DNA of 64,000 nucleotides from Brachypodium distachyon (taxonomy: Eukaryota > Streptophyta > Magnoliopsida > Poales > Poaceae). The notes under the pieces are model-generated. The model had not been told where the DNA came from, did no database searches, and was given only the letters and a program-made list of their open reading frames with translations. Position numbers and translations under genes: made by a program. The stretch lies in contig NC_016132.3 of NCBI RefSeq assembly GCF_000005505.3, positions 21,380,501-21,444,500 on the forward strand. The letters run 5' to 3'. How positions within the stretch are numbered: the first letter of the stretch is position 1; every line of letters starts with the position of its first letter. Shown one piece after another: positions 1 to 11,001 of this stretch.

Positions 1-547
1 CCCACAATGTCCAACCGCATCAACTGTTGCCGATCGATGCCAACCACCGCAGTAGGCAACGATTCCGCCTATTTTGTTCTTTCTCCCAAGAAGGAGAGAG
101 ACTTGGCCGCTTTTGTCACGATTTTCTTTTCTTTCCTCCCCGCCAAGCCACTTTTCGAGCAAACAAATCAAAAAGAGAGGGAATCTTCTCTTCCTGCCGA
201 GTTCTTGTCAGCATTGTTGGGTGTACTTTCTTTCTCCCCTGGCAATCGAGTTTGCATGCATCCAAATCGCTCGTTTGGTTCTATGTGAGGTCATGTGATG
301 GAGGCATCAGAACCCACGGGGACTGGGCGAGAAATGGATTTTAGTTTATTTGCTGGCATCCCTTCATTACCCCAAAGAGCAAACTTGTTGTTGTTGGATC
401 CATACCAAAAAGAGGAGAAAAAAAAGGTTCCTGACCTGTACAGGACATTAGGCCATTTGGGTCCTTCACTGCTCACACTGCACCGTGCACAGGCAAGCAA
501 GCAAGCAAGCATGCCCTGCAAGAGCCTGCCATGGTCAACAATATGCG

Positions 548-555
548 TATAAATA
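548..555 (+). promoter_or_regulatory. TATA-box-like site without a downstream gene
   Basis: The octamer TATAAATA lies in a context (short GCAAGCAAGC run, then TATAAATA, then a region that could be a leader) that looks like a plant core promoter. The next ATG at about 690 opens a frame of only about ten codons, so no gene follows. It may be an orphan promoter of a decayed gene, or chance. Confidence 0.2.
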
Positions 556-2569
556 GACCTAATAATTGTAGGTGCGCTGCCATTTCGCAGCTCAGCAGAA
601 TCAAGCAGACAACTCAAAATTGGCAACATTATTGTGCCACTAGTATATGCGAAACCATCTTGACAACTGACAGGACTAGGGTCTAGTAAATGCAAAATAA
701 TGGGAGCAGCCGAGCAGTAGCCCCCCTATATGTTTTCCAAGCATGGGCCACGGTCAAAAGAGTTCTTATTGGGCTTTGTTCAAATATTGACGCAGAAATT
801 GTGTCCAGCTAGCCTAGGATAAAGTACGGACAGTGAACTGCAGGACTAGGCCACGCCGGCCGTCATGGGCACACCATTGGTGGACGGGGTACTTGTTTAG
901 GCCGTACGTATGCAGATCCCATTGGACCGATGATGAATCCGGGTGTTTGCGTGGCTCCTTGTGATTTGGCACCGATGCTTAGGTCTACATGAGTTTGTTA
1001 ATCATACGATGATTTGTCGCTAATGATTGGTGCCATGGCACTCTTTAGTTGTAAGCAGGCCCTGCCATTGGTTGGCAACACAAGTACATCGTAAGCCGTA
1101 CCGGTTTAAGTTAGACCAAAAGAGACCATCATTTGATCCCTGGATCTTCTACGCCTCCAGCACTATCGCTAGCTCAAGTTTCACCAGAGTCTCGAGATAG
1201 ATCCTGCTGTCGTGTGCTCTTGGGGCGCAGCAGATCCGAAGTGACTCTGAGCAGGCACCCGATCTGAAAGGTACACGAGTTCGTCCTCCTTCAATTCCAA
1301 GTCGCGCGCTTTAATTATTCCCAGCACGAGCGACCGCGCATTAAGCCCTCAATCGCCACTCGACACCGCATACCATTCCGGACGAGACAACCAGGATTCC
1401 TGCACCCCCACACGTACATACGCAATCATCGTCACCACGGCCGGGCGAGAAAGCAAAGGGTGAAAAATTCTCCCGGTGAACCTTGTGATCTGATCTCCAC
1501 CGTTCTTTTCCCCACCGGTAACATCAGGTGAAACCCACGCTTCTTTCGAGAGAAAAAGGGGATGATGCCCCACTGCTTTTGAACTACTGGGACATCACCC
1601 CACTTTTTTTCGATTACACTCTGAAAAATTGGAAGAGAAATGACACCGGCTCCCTAGCTAGTCCAAGGAAAACAAAGGTTGAATTGAAGTCAGTCGTTTG
1701 AGAACAGAAATTAATTAAACCTTTTCTTGTTGGCGAGGAAATTAACCTCAATGTTTAATAATCAAATACTGTACATACGAGAATGACAGGCCAAACTACT
1801 GCGTATAGTCTAGTGCTGGAGTAGGCGTCTGTCGGACTGGCAACACATGTGCTCGGTACATGTTCTTGATCGTGAGGGGGAACCAATAACAGCAGAGGAA
1901 TCCTCCTTTTTTACATTACCACCACTGATCCAAAAGATAGTGCACTAAATCAACGTTTAAGAACCGGGTCGTAAGACAGGGCGATATTTAATTTGTAGAA
2001 CTACTACTTAGTATACTAATTTGCACTAAAATTCTGCTGCTAAGTTCAGGCGATGCAGTCGAGCTAACAAGTATAGTACTACTAGACTTGTTTCCGGAGG
2101 TGTTTGAAAAATCGACACTGACAAAACGGAGGCTAAACTAATTAAGCGGCGTTCACATCACGTATGAGCGCCACCGCGACAAACCGTTAGGCGAGGAGGA
2201 GCATGCGTGTGACTGTGGGAGATGGGTGGTAGTTGGTCACGTCGTACGGGACCGCAACGTGGGGGCGTGACAGCGAGGGATCCAATTCTCCCTCCTCCGT
2301 CCGTTGTTGGCCATTCCATCTTCCATCGGCACGCCGGATGAATCCATCGCAAAAGACCCCACCAGAGAGACTCCAAAACCCCCCAACAGTGAGTAGTAAA
2401 CTAAACGGAACCCCAGCCACCACCCAAGCTACGTGCCAGTGTGCCATTACTCGCGTCGTCGATCCATGTAGTTCGCGTTTGGAAACCTTATTTGTCAAAT
2501 GCTAATCCAGTTAATAGTACCAGCCATACACTACCTACTGAACAGCGTATACTTATTTGTCAATTGCTA

Positions 2570-2647
2570 CTCGCTCTGTTTGTAAATTTTTATTAATACA
2601 TATTATGAGGTTTAAATCTATTATATACTAAAAGTACGTGACGGAGC
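2570..2647. mobile_element. Decayed Stowaway-like MITE
   Basis: The left end resembles the Stowaway terminus (TA then CTCGCTCTGTTTGTAAATTT) and the right end carries GTGACGGAGCAA, a degraded inverted copy. It is short (~78 bp) and AT-rich inside. The ends match only partly, so the call is weak. Confidence 0.3.
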
Positions 2648-5122
2648 AACCACAAAAAAGATAGAAATATTAGAAAATTCAAAAAAAGCAAAACATCTGG
2701 CCTTTAATTTGGTGGCCCCAACAAACCATGGCTGTTGGATCTTCATAACCTGCCCAACTTAATCTCTCCTGACTTCTTGAGCCACGTCTAGCACCTTCCT
2801 GTTTGGTTTCCTTTTTCAGTTTCCTTTTTTTTCTTTGATTGATGCACTTTCCCCGTAGACTTCTCTTCGATCTCCTTTTTTCTCTCTCAAAGATAGGTAC
2901 CTAGGCAAAAACGAATACTTCTGAAACGCTAGCTGTAGCCTCTAACCGAAAATCAATCCCATCATCACAATCGTCCTACGGTTTTGGACTCCAGATGATC
3001 AGATCCGCAATACGTAAGAAGGGTTCTTCCAGTCGCAGGCCGGAGCGATGCGCCACCGAGCGGATCGGCGAGGAGAGCACTTGAGGAGCCGTTGAGAGCC
3101 GTTGAGGAGGAGGTGAGCAGTGAGGACCGAGGAGGGTCTTCGTGCAGGGATTCCCCACAAAAAGGAGAGAGAGCGTCCGCCATCAATAATAGGGTGAGCC
3201 ACTTCAGAACTGCAATCCCGCAGATGGGAACGAAAACCTTCTTGATCTGTATGCCGTCAATCCTATGGCTGGTTATATGTTCTCAGAACAAGGACATGCA
3301 CGGCATCTGGTTCGATGCTGCAGGACATTGCCAACCTAGAGAGCACTAGGAAGCAGAGAGGGCATCCAACCTAGAGGGCAGTAGGATTGTGGGAAGCAGC
3401 GACAACAGCTTAGAGATTAGGAGGATGGCCGTGCACGACGACCTGTGGTCAGTATAGCTGATTAACGACTGCTATTCGGGTAAGAATAATTGGTTCATGC
3501 AAGTATATATCATACCTTGCATAGACAGGTACTCCGGCGGAAAATAGATTGGTTTGTTGCAGTAACGCTTTAGGCATGTGATCTCCTCTCCAGATTAATT
3601 AAGTTAAACTTTGATGGTCTGTCCTGAAGATTTTATGGATGCATGCCTCTGCACATGGTAAGGCATCAGCGTATTTAATTACACTTTTTCTTGCAAAAGC
3701 AAAAACTACATGGTTCTACATCTATCTATTAGTTTACAAAAAAATTAAAAGGAATAATTTCTCTTCGATCCAAAGGATCTGTCATATCTATTTAGGTTGG
3801 TTCAGAAACAGAAAGTACATTATATCCTAATTACATTGGTTTATCGGACCCGACCCTATATGAAGAGACCACATTTGTTTGAGTTGGAGAAGAGAAAGTG
3901 TGGTCATGACTTCATGGTAAAATTGATAAACTGACCTATATGCATAGTTGTAAATGCTATTATGCTATTCAACCATATGAACGATGAAAGTTTACTACTT
4001 GCCTCTTATTTTAGATTAGTTTGTGGTTTCTATACAACTACAAATCTATGGAAGACCCACATGTCATAATAGTAGTAATCTATCAATCATTATTTATCTT
4101 GTGTTTGATGTTTCTATGGGTCCATACAAGAAAAAGAATACAATGTTATTTTTTAGGTTCTTATGGACGGTAGTACAACTTCAACAGACTCTTCCAACCA
4201 TTGGTGATCACCATGAGCATACATGTGCCTCAAACCGTCAAATTAATCGATTGTTAGCTCATATGTGGGCTTTGCACGCTTTATTTATGCCAATCACATG
4301 AAGTGTACAGGAAAATATTCGATCATTTTCATTTTGTAATGTTGAATTCAAAGGGTAGTATATTAAAGAGTGTCCTACCATATATATTGCAGGATAAAAT
4401 AAATTGACCAGAAGATAACCTCAAGTTGCTTCCCCTTTTAGAATTATGTAAGATACTCACACACAAAAAATCATATTAATTTGAATATATTCTTTATATA
4501 AACATGCCAGTAGATCTGATATGTAAATCAAGTTATAATAATATTTTCCTTGTGAAATTAGTCAGTTTACTTTGTGCAATAAAATTAATTGCCTTCACAT
4601 TTAGACATTTCAGTGTTTCTTCCATTCAAATTTAAGAGCTTAAGCAATGACTTACATGATTTGAGTCATACAAAAATATTCTACAAGCCGGTGAGAATGC
4701 CATGGTTTGTTATATTGGTGGCGGCAATACTTTGTGTTTTTTGTACATATTTTTCATGCGTTAATTCTTTGTTCTAAGGCACGATATTGGCCTTCTGCCC
4801 CATGCTCCTTTTCCACTACCATTTCCTTCCTTCATTTTTTGCTATAGTAAATGATTCAACATTTAGTATTTCAAAGGTTCCCTTCCATATTTTTTATGAG
4901 AAAAAGGTTCGTTTCCTCAATGGACTATATACATGTAAATTCTATTATCTGACTCTTAAGTTTTGGGTCTTTTATGACATTAGTGTTAACATTTTGTTGA
5001 AATTTGCTACATCCTACAGAAAAGCAACCAGCCGGCCATCCTTTTCCGCACTCCTGGTATCATATTACATATTGTAGATGCATCGAGCAGTGAGCTACCA
5101 TTAGTTCAAACTCTGATACATT

Positions 5123-5788
5123 TTGATCAAACTAAAAAGAAAATATACTATTTCGTATTGGCATTCAGAAAATCATAGTATACCATGGATACTCTATAAG
5201 CCATTATATGTACTATTTGATGGAATCAGACCTGGAATATATATGACTTTTGAAGAAATAATAAAAGAAAAGCTAGATGCAAGGAAAAGGAAAGAGGACA
5301 TAACATGGAAGAAATATGTTGATGTCAATGAAGCATTGAGTAGAGCAAGAGGTATGATAGGTGAAAATTATTACATAGAACCGAAAGCCAAAGAATATAT
5401 CCAGAAGATCAAAGGTGAAGAAATTTCTTCTTCATCAAATACGAAGAATGTAAAAGAAGAAACAATAATATTAAAGAAGGTAAAAGGAGAAGAATCTCCT
5501 AAATATCAAACATACAAAGACTGCCTCATAAAAGGAGTAGATCCTTTAGACTCTGAATATATAGATCTGAAGATAAACGAAGCACTAGAAGATGCCTCAA
5601 AAATATGGAAAGAAGAGTTAAAAGAAGAAATTTTCAAAGAATTACGACTTGAACTCATGCAAAAATTTGAAGAAATGAAAAAAGAACATGATTTAAAAAT
5701 TGAACTAAATCTTTCAAAATTTGATTTTAATCTTTCAGAAGATGATCACATGGATATTGCAGGCCACGGGCAAAAACCAGAGTTTTAA
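5123..5788 (+). pseudogene. Viroplasmin/transactivator-like ORF of an endogenous pararetrovirus (partial)
   Basis: The frame is open from 5117 (in-frame TGA at 5114-5116) to the TAA at 5786-5788, about 220 codons, with no in-frame ATG before about 5250; the 5' end is therefore probably missing. Residues ~25-85 match the viroplasmin / RNase H1 N-terminal fold pattern: a short strand ending in Y-V-L-F, then G-x-R-P-G-I-Y, an aromatic-E-E turn, and a downstream K-K-Y...V-N-E-A-L helix. In caulimoviruses this domain is in P6, the inclusion-body protein and translation transactivator. The rest is highly charged, Lys/Glu-rich and probably coiled-coil, ending in an acidic tail. Codon use is A/T-rich, unlike the GC-rich host genes here. 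An unrelated charged protein is possible but less likely. Confidence 0.5.
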
Positions 5789-5797
5789 TTGATATTA

Positions 5798-5853
5798 CTA
5801 TCAATTATTCGGGCGGGGAGGACATATACACCTATACCCCGAATAGTTGATAG
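5798..5853 (+). other. Inverted repeat just after the viroplasmin-like ORF
   Basis: Two arms, CTATCAATTATTCGGG (from 5798) and CCCCGAATAGTTGATAG (to 5853), can pair with one mismatch around a ~20-base loop. The hairpin starts about ten bases after the stop codon. It could be an RNA structure of the former virus or a recombination scar. Confidence 0.5.
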
Positions 5854-6314
5854 AATATCATTTGATTTGAATATGATTCAAAAAAAAAATATTAATAAAA
5901 AATTAATATAAATAATCAAAAATAATGAAAAATATTAAATCTTAAGAGCCATCGTTAGCATGTATTAGGCATATAAGACCCATCATCAGCATCCAAGATC
6001 ACAAATGCATGGGATCCTATGATTTATGGTGTGCAGACGAAGAATAGCCAAGGAAGCAGACAGTAAGGCTGCAGTGTGTCGTAGACACTATCATTAAAAC
6101 ACAAGACTACTCCCAAGATGAAGAAAGCCACGTTCGTATGCAACCAAAGAAAAGTGGCAGGCCAAAAAACCCCTTATCACCATGCATGCATGCATCCAAA
6201 GGCTATAAAAGAAGCCTAGGACCTATGAAGACCTATAAAGGAGATGCATCATGGACATGGACAAAGGTGAGGTAAATAATGCAAGGGAGAACTATTTGAG
6301 CCAGCCATGGTGCC

Positions 6315-6323
6315 TATATAAGG
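6315..6323 (+). promoter_or_regulatory. Pararetrovirus-type TATA box
   Basis: TATATAAGG is followed 20-30 bases later by TTGGAGGACACAC. This is the same layout as the caulimovirus full-length-RNA promoters (TATATAAGGA, then TTTGGAGAGGACAC). Initiation would be expected near 6345. Whether it is active in the plant cannot be seen. Confidence 0.5.
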
Positions 6324-6453
6324 AGGCTCTTTGCAGCATTGGAGGACACACAACCATCGAGCACAACACAAGCCTTCAGAATAGCAAGTAGTTCAGGGCA
6401 GTTAGCCAGAAAACTATCTGCTTTCTAGAAGTAGTAGTACCACTTCCCACTGT

Positions 6454-6459
6454 AATAAA
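6454..6459 (+). terminator. AATAAA poly(A) signal downstream of the viral-type promoter
   Basis: AATAAA lies about 110 bases after the predicted start site. In plant pararetroviruses the poly(A) signal lies just downstream of the start site, is skipped on first passage and used on the second, giving a terminally redundant RNA. The spacing fits that layout. Confidence 0.45.
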
Positions 6460-6531
6460 GCCTGTATAATCAAGGCATTTGTAACATAAGACTGGGAAGG
6501 TAGTAAGGTAATTTTTTTATCTTTGTGTGAA

Positions 6532-6554
6532 CCCTTCGGGGGTTCCCGAAAGGG
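6532..6554 (+). other. Short hairpin in leader-like region
   Basis: CCCTTCGGG and CCCGAAAGGG pair around a loop of a few bases. It lies in what would be the pararetroviral leader, a region normally rich in structure. Confidence 0.4.
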
Positions 6555-7020
6555 AAAACCGTATGTAAGCTATATTGTGAAATGAAGTAGTTTTGTTTTT
6601 CCCTCGGTCTTTTTAGCATGTTTATACGGGTGGGTGCTTATGCTAGGGATCCTATAGGAGAAACCTCTGCGTGTAGTTCTCTGTTAAGCCGTGTGTGTGT
6701 GGCGTTGAAATGAGAACCTTGTAACCATAGAGAAGTGTTCCCTTCGGGTGGAACTGCCTGGGAAGACGATAAGAAATCACCCATATAAACCTGACTAAAG
6801 ACGCTTAGGGAAATAAACTTAGCTACTCCTGAAGCAATATACTAATAAATACGGTGAGTACTGAGTAGGATTATTAAATCACTGCGAAAACCGTCGGTAG
6901 TTCCGTTGGCCTCACCAGCCTTATAAGATCCTGCAAAAGATAATCATAATTTACCATATAACCTAATATTAGCCGAAATAATTTGAATATTATCTAATAT
7001 CTATTGATACATAATATTCG

Positions 7021-7021
<1 letters not shown>

Positions 7022-7077
<56 letters not shown>
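7022..7077. repeat. (GT)n(AT)n microsatellite
   Basis: About 21 GT repeats run from 7022 to 7064, followed by about six AT repeats. It borders the right side of the pararetrovirus remnant. Confidence 0.95.
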
Positions 7078-7468
7078 AAGGTTATGTGTTGCCCGCGCAT
7101 TTGGGTGGGCCGCTATACTAGTTTGACCAACAATAAAAAGAATTGATAAGTTGTCCTGTGCTACAAAGTTATATCATTGGATTTGTATTTGTATTTGAAA
7201 AATGGTTCCAATGGTATGACTTATAACACATCCACATCTTGTGTTGGCATGATTGATTGTTAAAGTTAAACGTCGAAATTTATGGGTGCTATTCTTGAAG
7301 AAACCAAGGGATATCCACTTGTCCTAGTTGAATCCATGTAAAACATAGGAGTAATTTTCCCCAAACATGACAAGAGTCTGTGCGAGGTTAAGTGAGGTCC
7401 AAATTAATGATGTGTGCACTCATTAGGACTGCCGGAAACGATACAGATATCGATGATGAATTACCTTG

Positions 7469-8043
7469 TCCAGGATCTGATCCAGCTTTTCCTCCTAATT
7501 AATGTTGATCATGAACGTGATATCTGGGACATCATGGCCATGCCAAAAGGTTACCTCACTGCTGATGCATATGACCTGCTCATGGATCACATTGAAATCC
7601 CATGTACTTTCATGTGGATTTGGAACTCCTGTTGTCAGCTTAAACACAAAGTTTTCATCTGGCTGCTCCTCATCAACAAACTTAATACAAGAGCAATGTT
7701 GTATTAGAAGAACTTCTTTCTTCCATCCTATGAATGTGTGCTCTGCCATGGAATCCAGAGGGAATTCAGGGATCATCTCTTCTTTTAGTGCCCCTTCTCG
7801 GTGGCATGCTGGAGATACATTTGCCCTCAATTTCTCCTCATCTGAATGTCCATCAGAACATTCAAGCACTGAAGCAGCATCTCAGTGTGCAATTTCATAT
7901 GAAGAAAGAAATAAAACCAGTTTGCTAACTGGATTACTAATTTTAGATAGATTGCCTTGATAATTTTTCATTATCGGTTTGTACATAACTACACTTTTTT
8001 AATATATTTGCAGTAGATCATTGATCTACTGTTTCCTAAAAAA
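7469..8043 (+). mobile_element. 5'-truncated LINE (non-LTR retrotransposon)
   Basis: The body is flanked by a 16-bp direct repeat, ATGATGAATTACCTTG, at 7453-7468 and 8044-8059, and ends in an A-rich tail (CCTAAAAAAA). Both are hallmarks of target-primed LINE insertion. Conceptual translation, crossing several stops from 7500 to 7960, gives the C-terminal zinc-binding region of plant LINE ORF2: a W-x-L-L-I-N-K-L-N-T-R-A-M-L segment, then C-V-L-C and D-H-L-F-F. The same family occurs at 38344-38875. Only the last part of ORF2 and the 3' UTR are present, so it is dead on arrival. Confidence 0.8.
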
Positions 8044-8183
8044 ATGATGAATTACCTTGCAACAATACATGCATATATAGCTTCCGTCGTGTAGGTCTAG
8101 GCCGGTAGTTTTGGACCATGTCAAACTTCGGTTTTCCGGTTAACTGATGAAAAGACAAAACTGAACAAATCTATTTCGATTAA

Positions 8184-8445
8184 TGTAACGTCCCAGCGTC
8201 ACTCCTGGCAGCGCTCTAGGCTTGAAGACTGGCCCCACAGACCAACACATGTCTTTCCGGCGCACTTTGTCCTTACTCATGCGCTTCCGGGAGAAACTTT
8301 CCGGTCGGTCACTCATCCTCAAATTGCTCTCAGCAAGCACGCTTAACTTTGAGGTTCCTTTCGGATGGGCTCCCGGAAAAGAAGGTATACCTTGTTGATA
8401 TGAGTATTCTATCAATCCTATTAAGCCGTAGGCCAGTGTGTCACA
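8184..8445. mobile_element. 262-bp solo-LTR-like element, copy 1
   Basis: It begins TGTAACG and ends GTGTGTCACA (TG...CA ends) and is flanked by a perfect 5-bp duplication ATTAA at 8179-8183 and 8446-8450. A second, highly similar copy lies at 50717-50979 with its own CTAGG duplication. There is no protein frame and no obvious internal direct repeat, so it is best read as a solo LTR or a very small non-autonomous LTR element. Confidence 0.75.
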
Positions 8446-8604
8446 ATTAACTACATTAAAAACCAAGCAGTGCTGTGGCACTAAAAAACTAAAAGTTCGT
8501 CTTTTTAAAGGGAAACCTTGCCCATGTATGAGTTTTGATGAATGTTGAGAAATTGGTTTAGTAACTAAAGGGTTATTTGAGTGTTTTAGATACTTAGTTT
8601 GTTA

Positions 8605-8644
8605 CTACCTCCGTCCCACGTCACTTGTTTTGGGACGGAAGGAA
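8605..8644. mobile_element. 40-bp Stowaway internal-deletion derivative
   Basis: CTACCTCCGTCCCA and TGGGACGGAAGGA form almost the entire element as an inverted repeat, with TA on both sides (8603-8604, 8645-8646). The internal part of a normal ~115-bp Stowaway is missing. Confidence 0.5.
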
Positions 8645-8772
8645 TAGAAGAATTGGTTTAACCAGTGTTGCTAACCCCTCAAAGTACTATAAAGGGGTGT
8701 TTGAATTGCTAAGCTGGTAAGTGTTGAAACCACGTACTTCATGTCCAGTTTGGGCGAAAACAATTTTCTATA

Positions 8773-8889
8773 CTCCCTCTGTCCCATATTAATTGTCTCA
8801 AATTTGTCCAAATATGGATGTATCTATGCCTAAATAAACGTCTAGATACATGTAATATTTCGACAATTTTTAATATGGGACAGAGGGAG
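8773..8889. mobile_element. Stowaway MITE (TA target duplication)
   Basis: Terminal inverted repeats CTCCCTCTGTCCCATATT and AATATGGGACAGAGGGAG are flanked by TA. The ~117-bp body contains GTCTAGATACATGTAATATTT, which is shared with the elements at 16110, 34800, 35317, 36181 and 47885. Confidence 0.9.
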
Positions 8890-8929
8890 TACGCTCTTCA
8901 AAATGTGAAGAAAGGACCGAAGTGTCCCG

Positions 8930-9560
8930 TTAGCTAAGTCTTCAAAAAACCCTTCCCTATTTTCAAATGTTTTTGAAGACTTGTTTGTCGCATTCGGTTT
9001 GACTCGTCAAACTAACCGTTGTGGCTCCGTTGAAAAACTTGAAGAATGGAGTCTTCAAGAATTGCTTTTTAATTCAACGGTACGTAACGGCTAGTTTCTC
9101 GCAGCTCGACTATATAAGACGACCCACCCCTTCGTCATTTGGTGGCAATTCCCGTAAACGTTTTGTGAAGATCAAAACTTATTGCTAGATTGAACGTCAA
9201 GAAATGGAATCTCCGACCTATCCGAACGTTGAAGACTTGTTACTATCGGTGATTGGCAGCACCTAGAGGGGGCAGAGTCAATGTTGAAGAGCAATCGAAC
9301 ATTGTGATTTGCCTCAACCAGACTGTGAAGGTCTGTAGACCACTTGAAGGTCTACCACGAGTAACCGAGCGAGCCCCTAGTCTTAACTCAGGAGGTTTGT
9401 GTGGACCTGTGTGTCTTCGGGTCTTGTGTGACTACGTTCATGATGTCACAACAATGACTTCTTCTTTGGGATGCTAGTCCACGTGGAGATTAGTCTTAAT
9501 AACTTCTTCTCTGCAAGAACGTGGATTATTTGCAATGTTGTCGTTGTTTAACGAAGATCA
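8930..9560 (+). repeat. Possible decayed LTR/retrotransposon sequence
   Basis: This stretch has no gene. It contains TATATAAGACG at 9111-9121 and, downstream, leader-like sequence with CACCTAGAGGGGG around 9260, a combination often seen across an LTR and the start of an internal region. No LTR pair, primer site or coding domain could be found, so this is only a suggestion. Confidence 0.25.
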
Positions 9561-10531
9561 TTATATTTATGGGAAAGAAACTCGAAATTTCACATTGATC
9601 AAGAGAAGAAATCGACACTTCCCGTTTGATGTGTAAGATGCCGATCAGTTCTCAAGGGAAACAAACAGATTTACCTTTTATTTGGTGGGATCAAATTATG
9701 ACAGTGTAGATTTCGAGCACATATTTTTCTAGGAGCAGATTGTTGTCAACGGTCTACTATAGATATAGTTAGAATCTCATACAAGAATAAATAATTTAAA
9801 TGCCGAGAGACAAACTTGGAGCAGAAACCCGACCTGCTACCGTATACCACCGGTCACTACTAATTAAATCGCGCTGGTACCAGAGCACCGTATAAAAAGC
9901 GTGGATACACCATTGAAAAGTTTTCGATGGCTACGCTAGCTATATACTCTCCCGTGGTCCATTGAGTTGGTTACCTCGCAAACGTTTTTTTTAGGAGCTC
10001 GTATACGGATTTGTATTCACGACATTGCAGTATTGCGCAGTCTTCACGCATCGTGTATGAGTAGAGATCTCGGTGCCCTTTTCTAGTGCTCTCTTTTTGG
10101 TTCACTGTTCAAGCATCACGCAACTACAGGACGTGCACTATAAGGATTCGTGTAAAAGACCTCTCCCCCCACGTGAGATGCTGCTTTGGTGTTTTAAGCA
10201 GCATCCGGCTAGCGATAGAGAGAAAGAGATATATGCGGTCAAGTTGGAACGAAGACGACAAATTTACAATTCGCGCCAGTTCTATTTCTGAACGTTTGTC
10301 CTCGATCACATTGGTGTATCAGAAGTGATTTTAGAGCTCTAAGAGCACCGAAAGTGACCCGTGGTTCACGTACCATGCTGTGGAGTATAGTTAGTCACCA
10401 ACGAACTTACTTGCCGATTTGGTAAAAGTTTGCTAGTAACAGATTTCCAGGGAGATTGCGCACGCATGTTAAAAGAAAGTCCATCATAAAGCCTAAAAAC
10501 CCATATTAAATACTGATTTCTTTATAACAAA
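9561..10531. other. Intergenic DNA, nothing recognised
   Basis: The open frames are short and overlapping and none resembles a known protein. No repeat boundaries were recognised. Confidence 0.5.
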
Positions 10532-11001
10532 CACTACTTGAAAACTTATCGGTCACTGCTGCCAAGCCATAGGTCGACCGTCAGCAGAACATACTATCTT
10601 TGATGGGAGATTATGGGTGAATGTGTGAGTAGAGTCCTATGAAGTTGCCATTGTTGTGCAACCGACATATGTGTCAGCAGTGTGAAGATCGCCCATCCAT
10701 TGGTCGACTTGGTGCCAAGGTTCCTAATCACTGATTCACTGACGGGCATGCAATAGGGTCAGTCAGTGGATGGATTATCAATTTTAATGGGCACGTCTTT
10801 CTTGCACCAGGGAATCACCTACAGCCATTTCTGACCGATGGTTCGACAGTACAAGTTTTGGCATTTTCGATAAACTGTTGGTAAACATTTCTAGGTTTTC
10901 CCGACCAACGGCATGTTAGGATTTTTTCAACCAACAGTTGGTCGGCAATACTGACTTTTGCCGGCACGCAAAAGTAGGGAAAGTCGTGCTATGGTGTAGT
11001 G
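10532..11001. mobile_element. Possible small non-autonomous CACTA element
   Basis: It begins CACTACTTGAAAA and ends GGTGTAGTG, so both ends carry the CACTAC motif in inverted orientation. Sub-terminal short motifs (CGACCGTCAGCAG, CAACAGTTGGTCGG) recur inside. The flanking trinucleotides (AAA and ATG) do not match, so either the duplication has mutated or one end is misassigned. There is no transposase. Confidence 0.45.

Larger units (their letters stand above)
1..5116. other. Intergenic DNA, no gene supported
   Basis: No open frame here resembles a known protein, shows plausible exon structure or has grass-gene codon bias; the open frames are short and overlap on both strands. The GC-rich patches around 1150-1500, 2200-2500 and 3000-3420 are not convincing exons. 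AT-rich sequence dominates from about 3480 onward. A TATA-like site near 548 and a decayed Stowaway near 2570 are listed separately. Confidence 0.55.
5117..7021 (+). mobile_element. Endogenous pararetrovirus remnant (Caulimoviridae-like)
   Basis: Three things sit in the order expected for the 3' end and intergenic region of a plant pararetrovirus: an AT-rich ORF with a viroplasmin-like domain (5123-5788), an intergenic region with a TATATAAGG core promoter at 6315 whose flanks resemble caulimovirus full-length-RNA promoters, and an AATAAA signal at 6454, about 110 bases past the expected start site. A leader-like region with short hairpins follows to about 7020, where the sequence meets a GT/AT microsatellite. 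No movement protein, coat, protease or reverse-transcriptase frame is present, and no tRNA-Met primer-binding site was recognised, so this is a fragment. The assignment rests on domain pattern and layout; the genus is unknown. Confidence 0.55.

Noticed and set aside
291..695. 134-codon minus-strand frame near the window start
   Set aside because: No similarity to any family I know, it overlaps plus-strand frames of equal quality, and a TATA-like site lies within it.
5085..5120. CTCTGATACA as an inverted tRNA-Met primer-binding site
   Set aside because: Only a partial match, in the wrong orientation for the plus-strand pararetrovirus remnant.
7495..7869. 124-codon minus-strand frame
   Set aside because: It is the antisense shadow of the LINE zinc-binding fragment, which reads on the plus strand and has a 16-bp target duplication.
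8140..8481. 113-codon minus-strand frame
   Set aside because: It falls across the 262-bp solo-LTR-like element; the same sequence in the second copy is not open.
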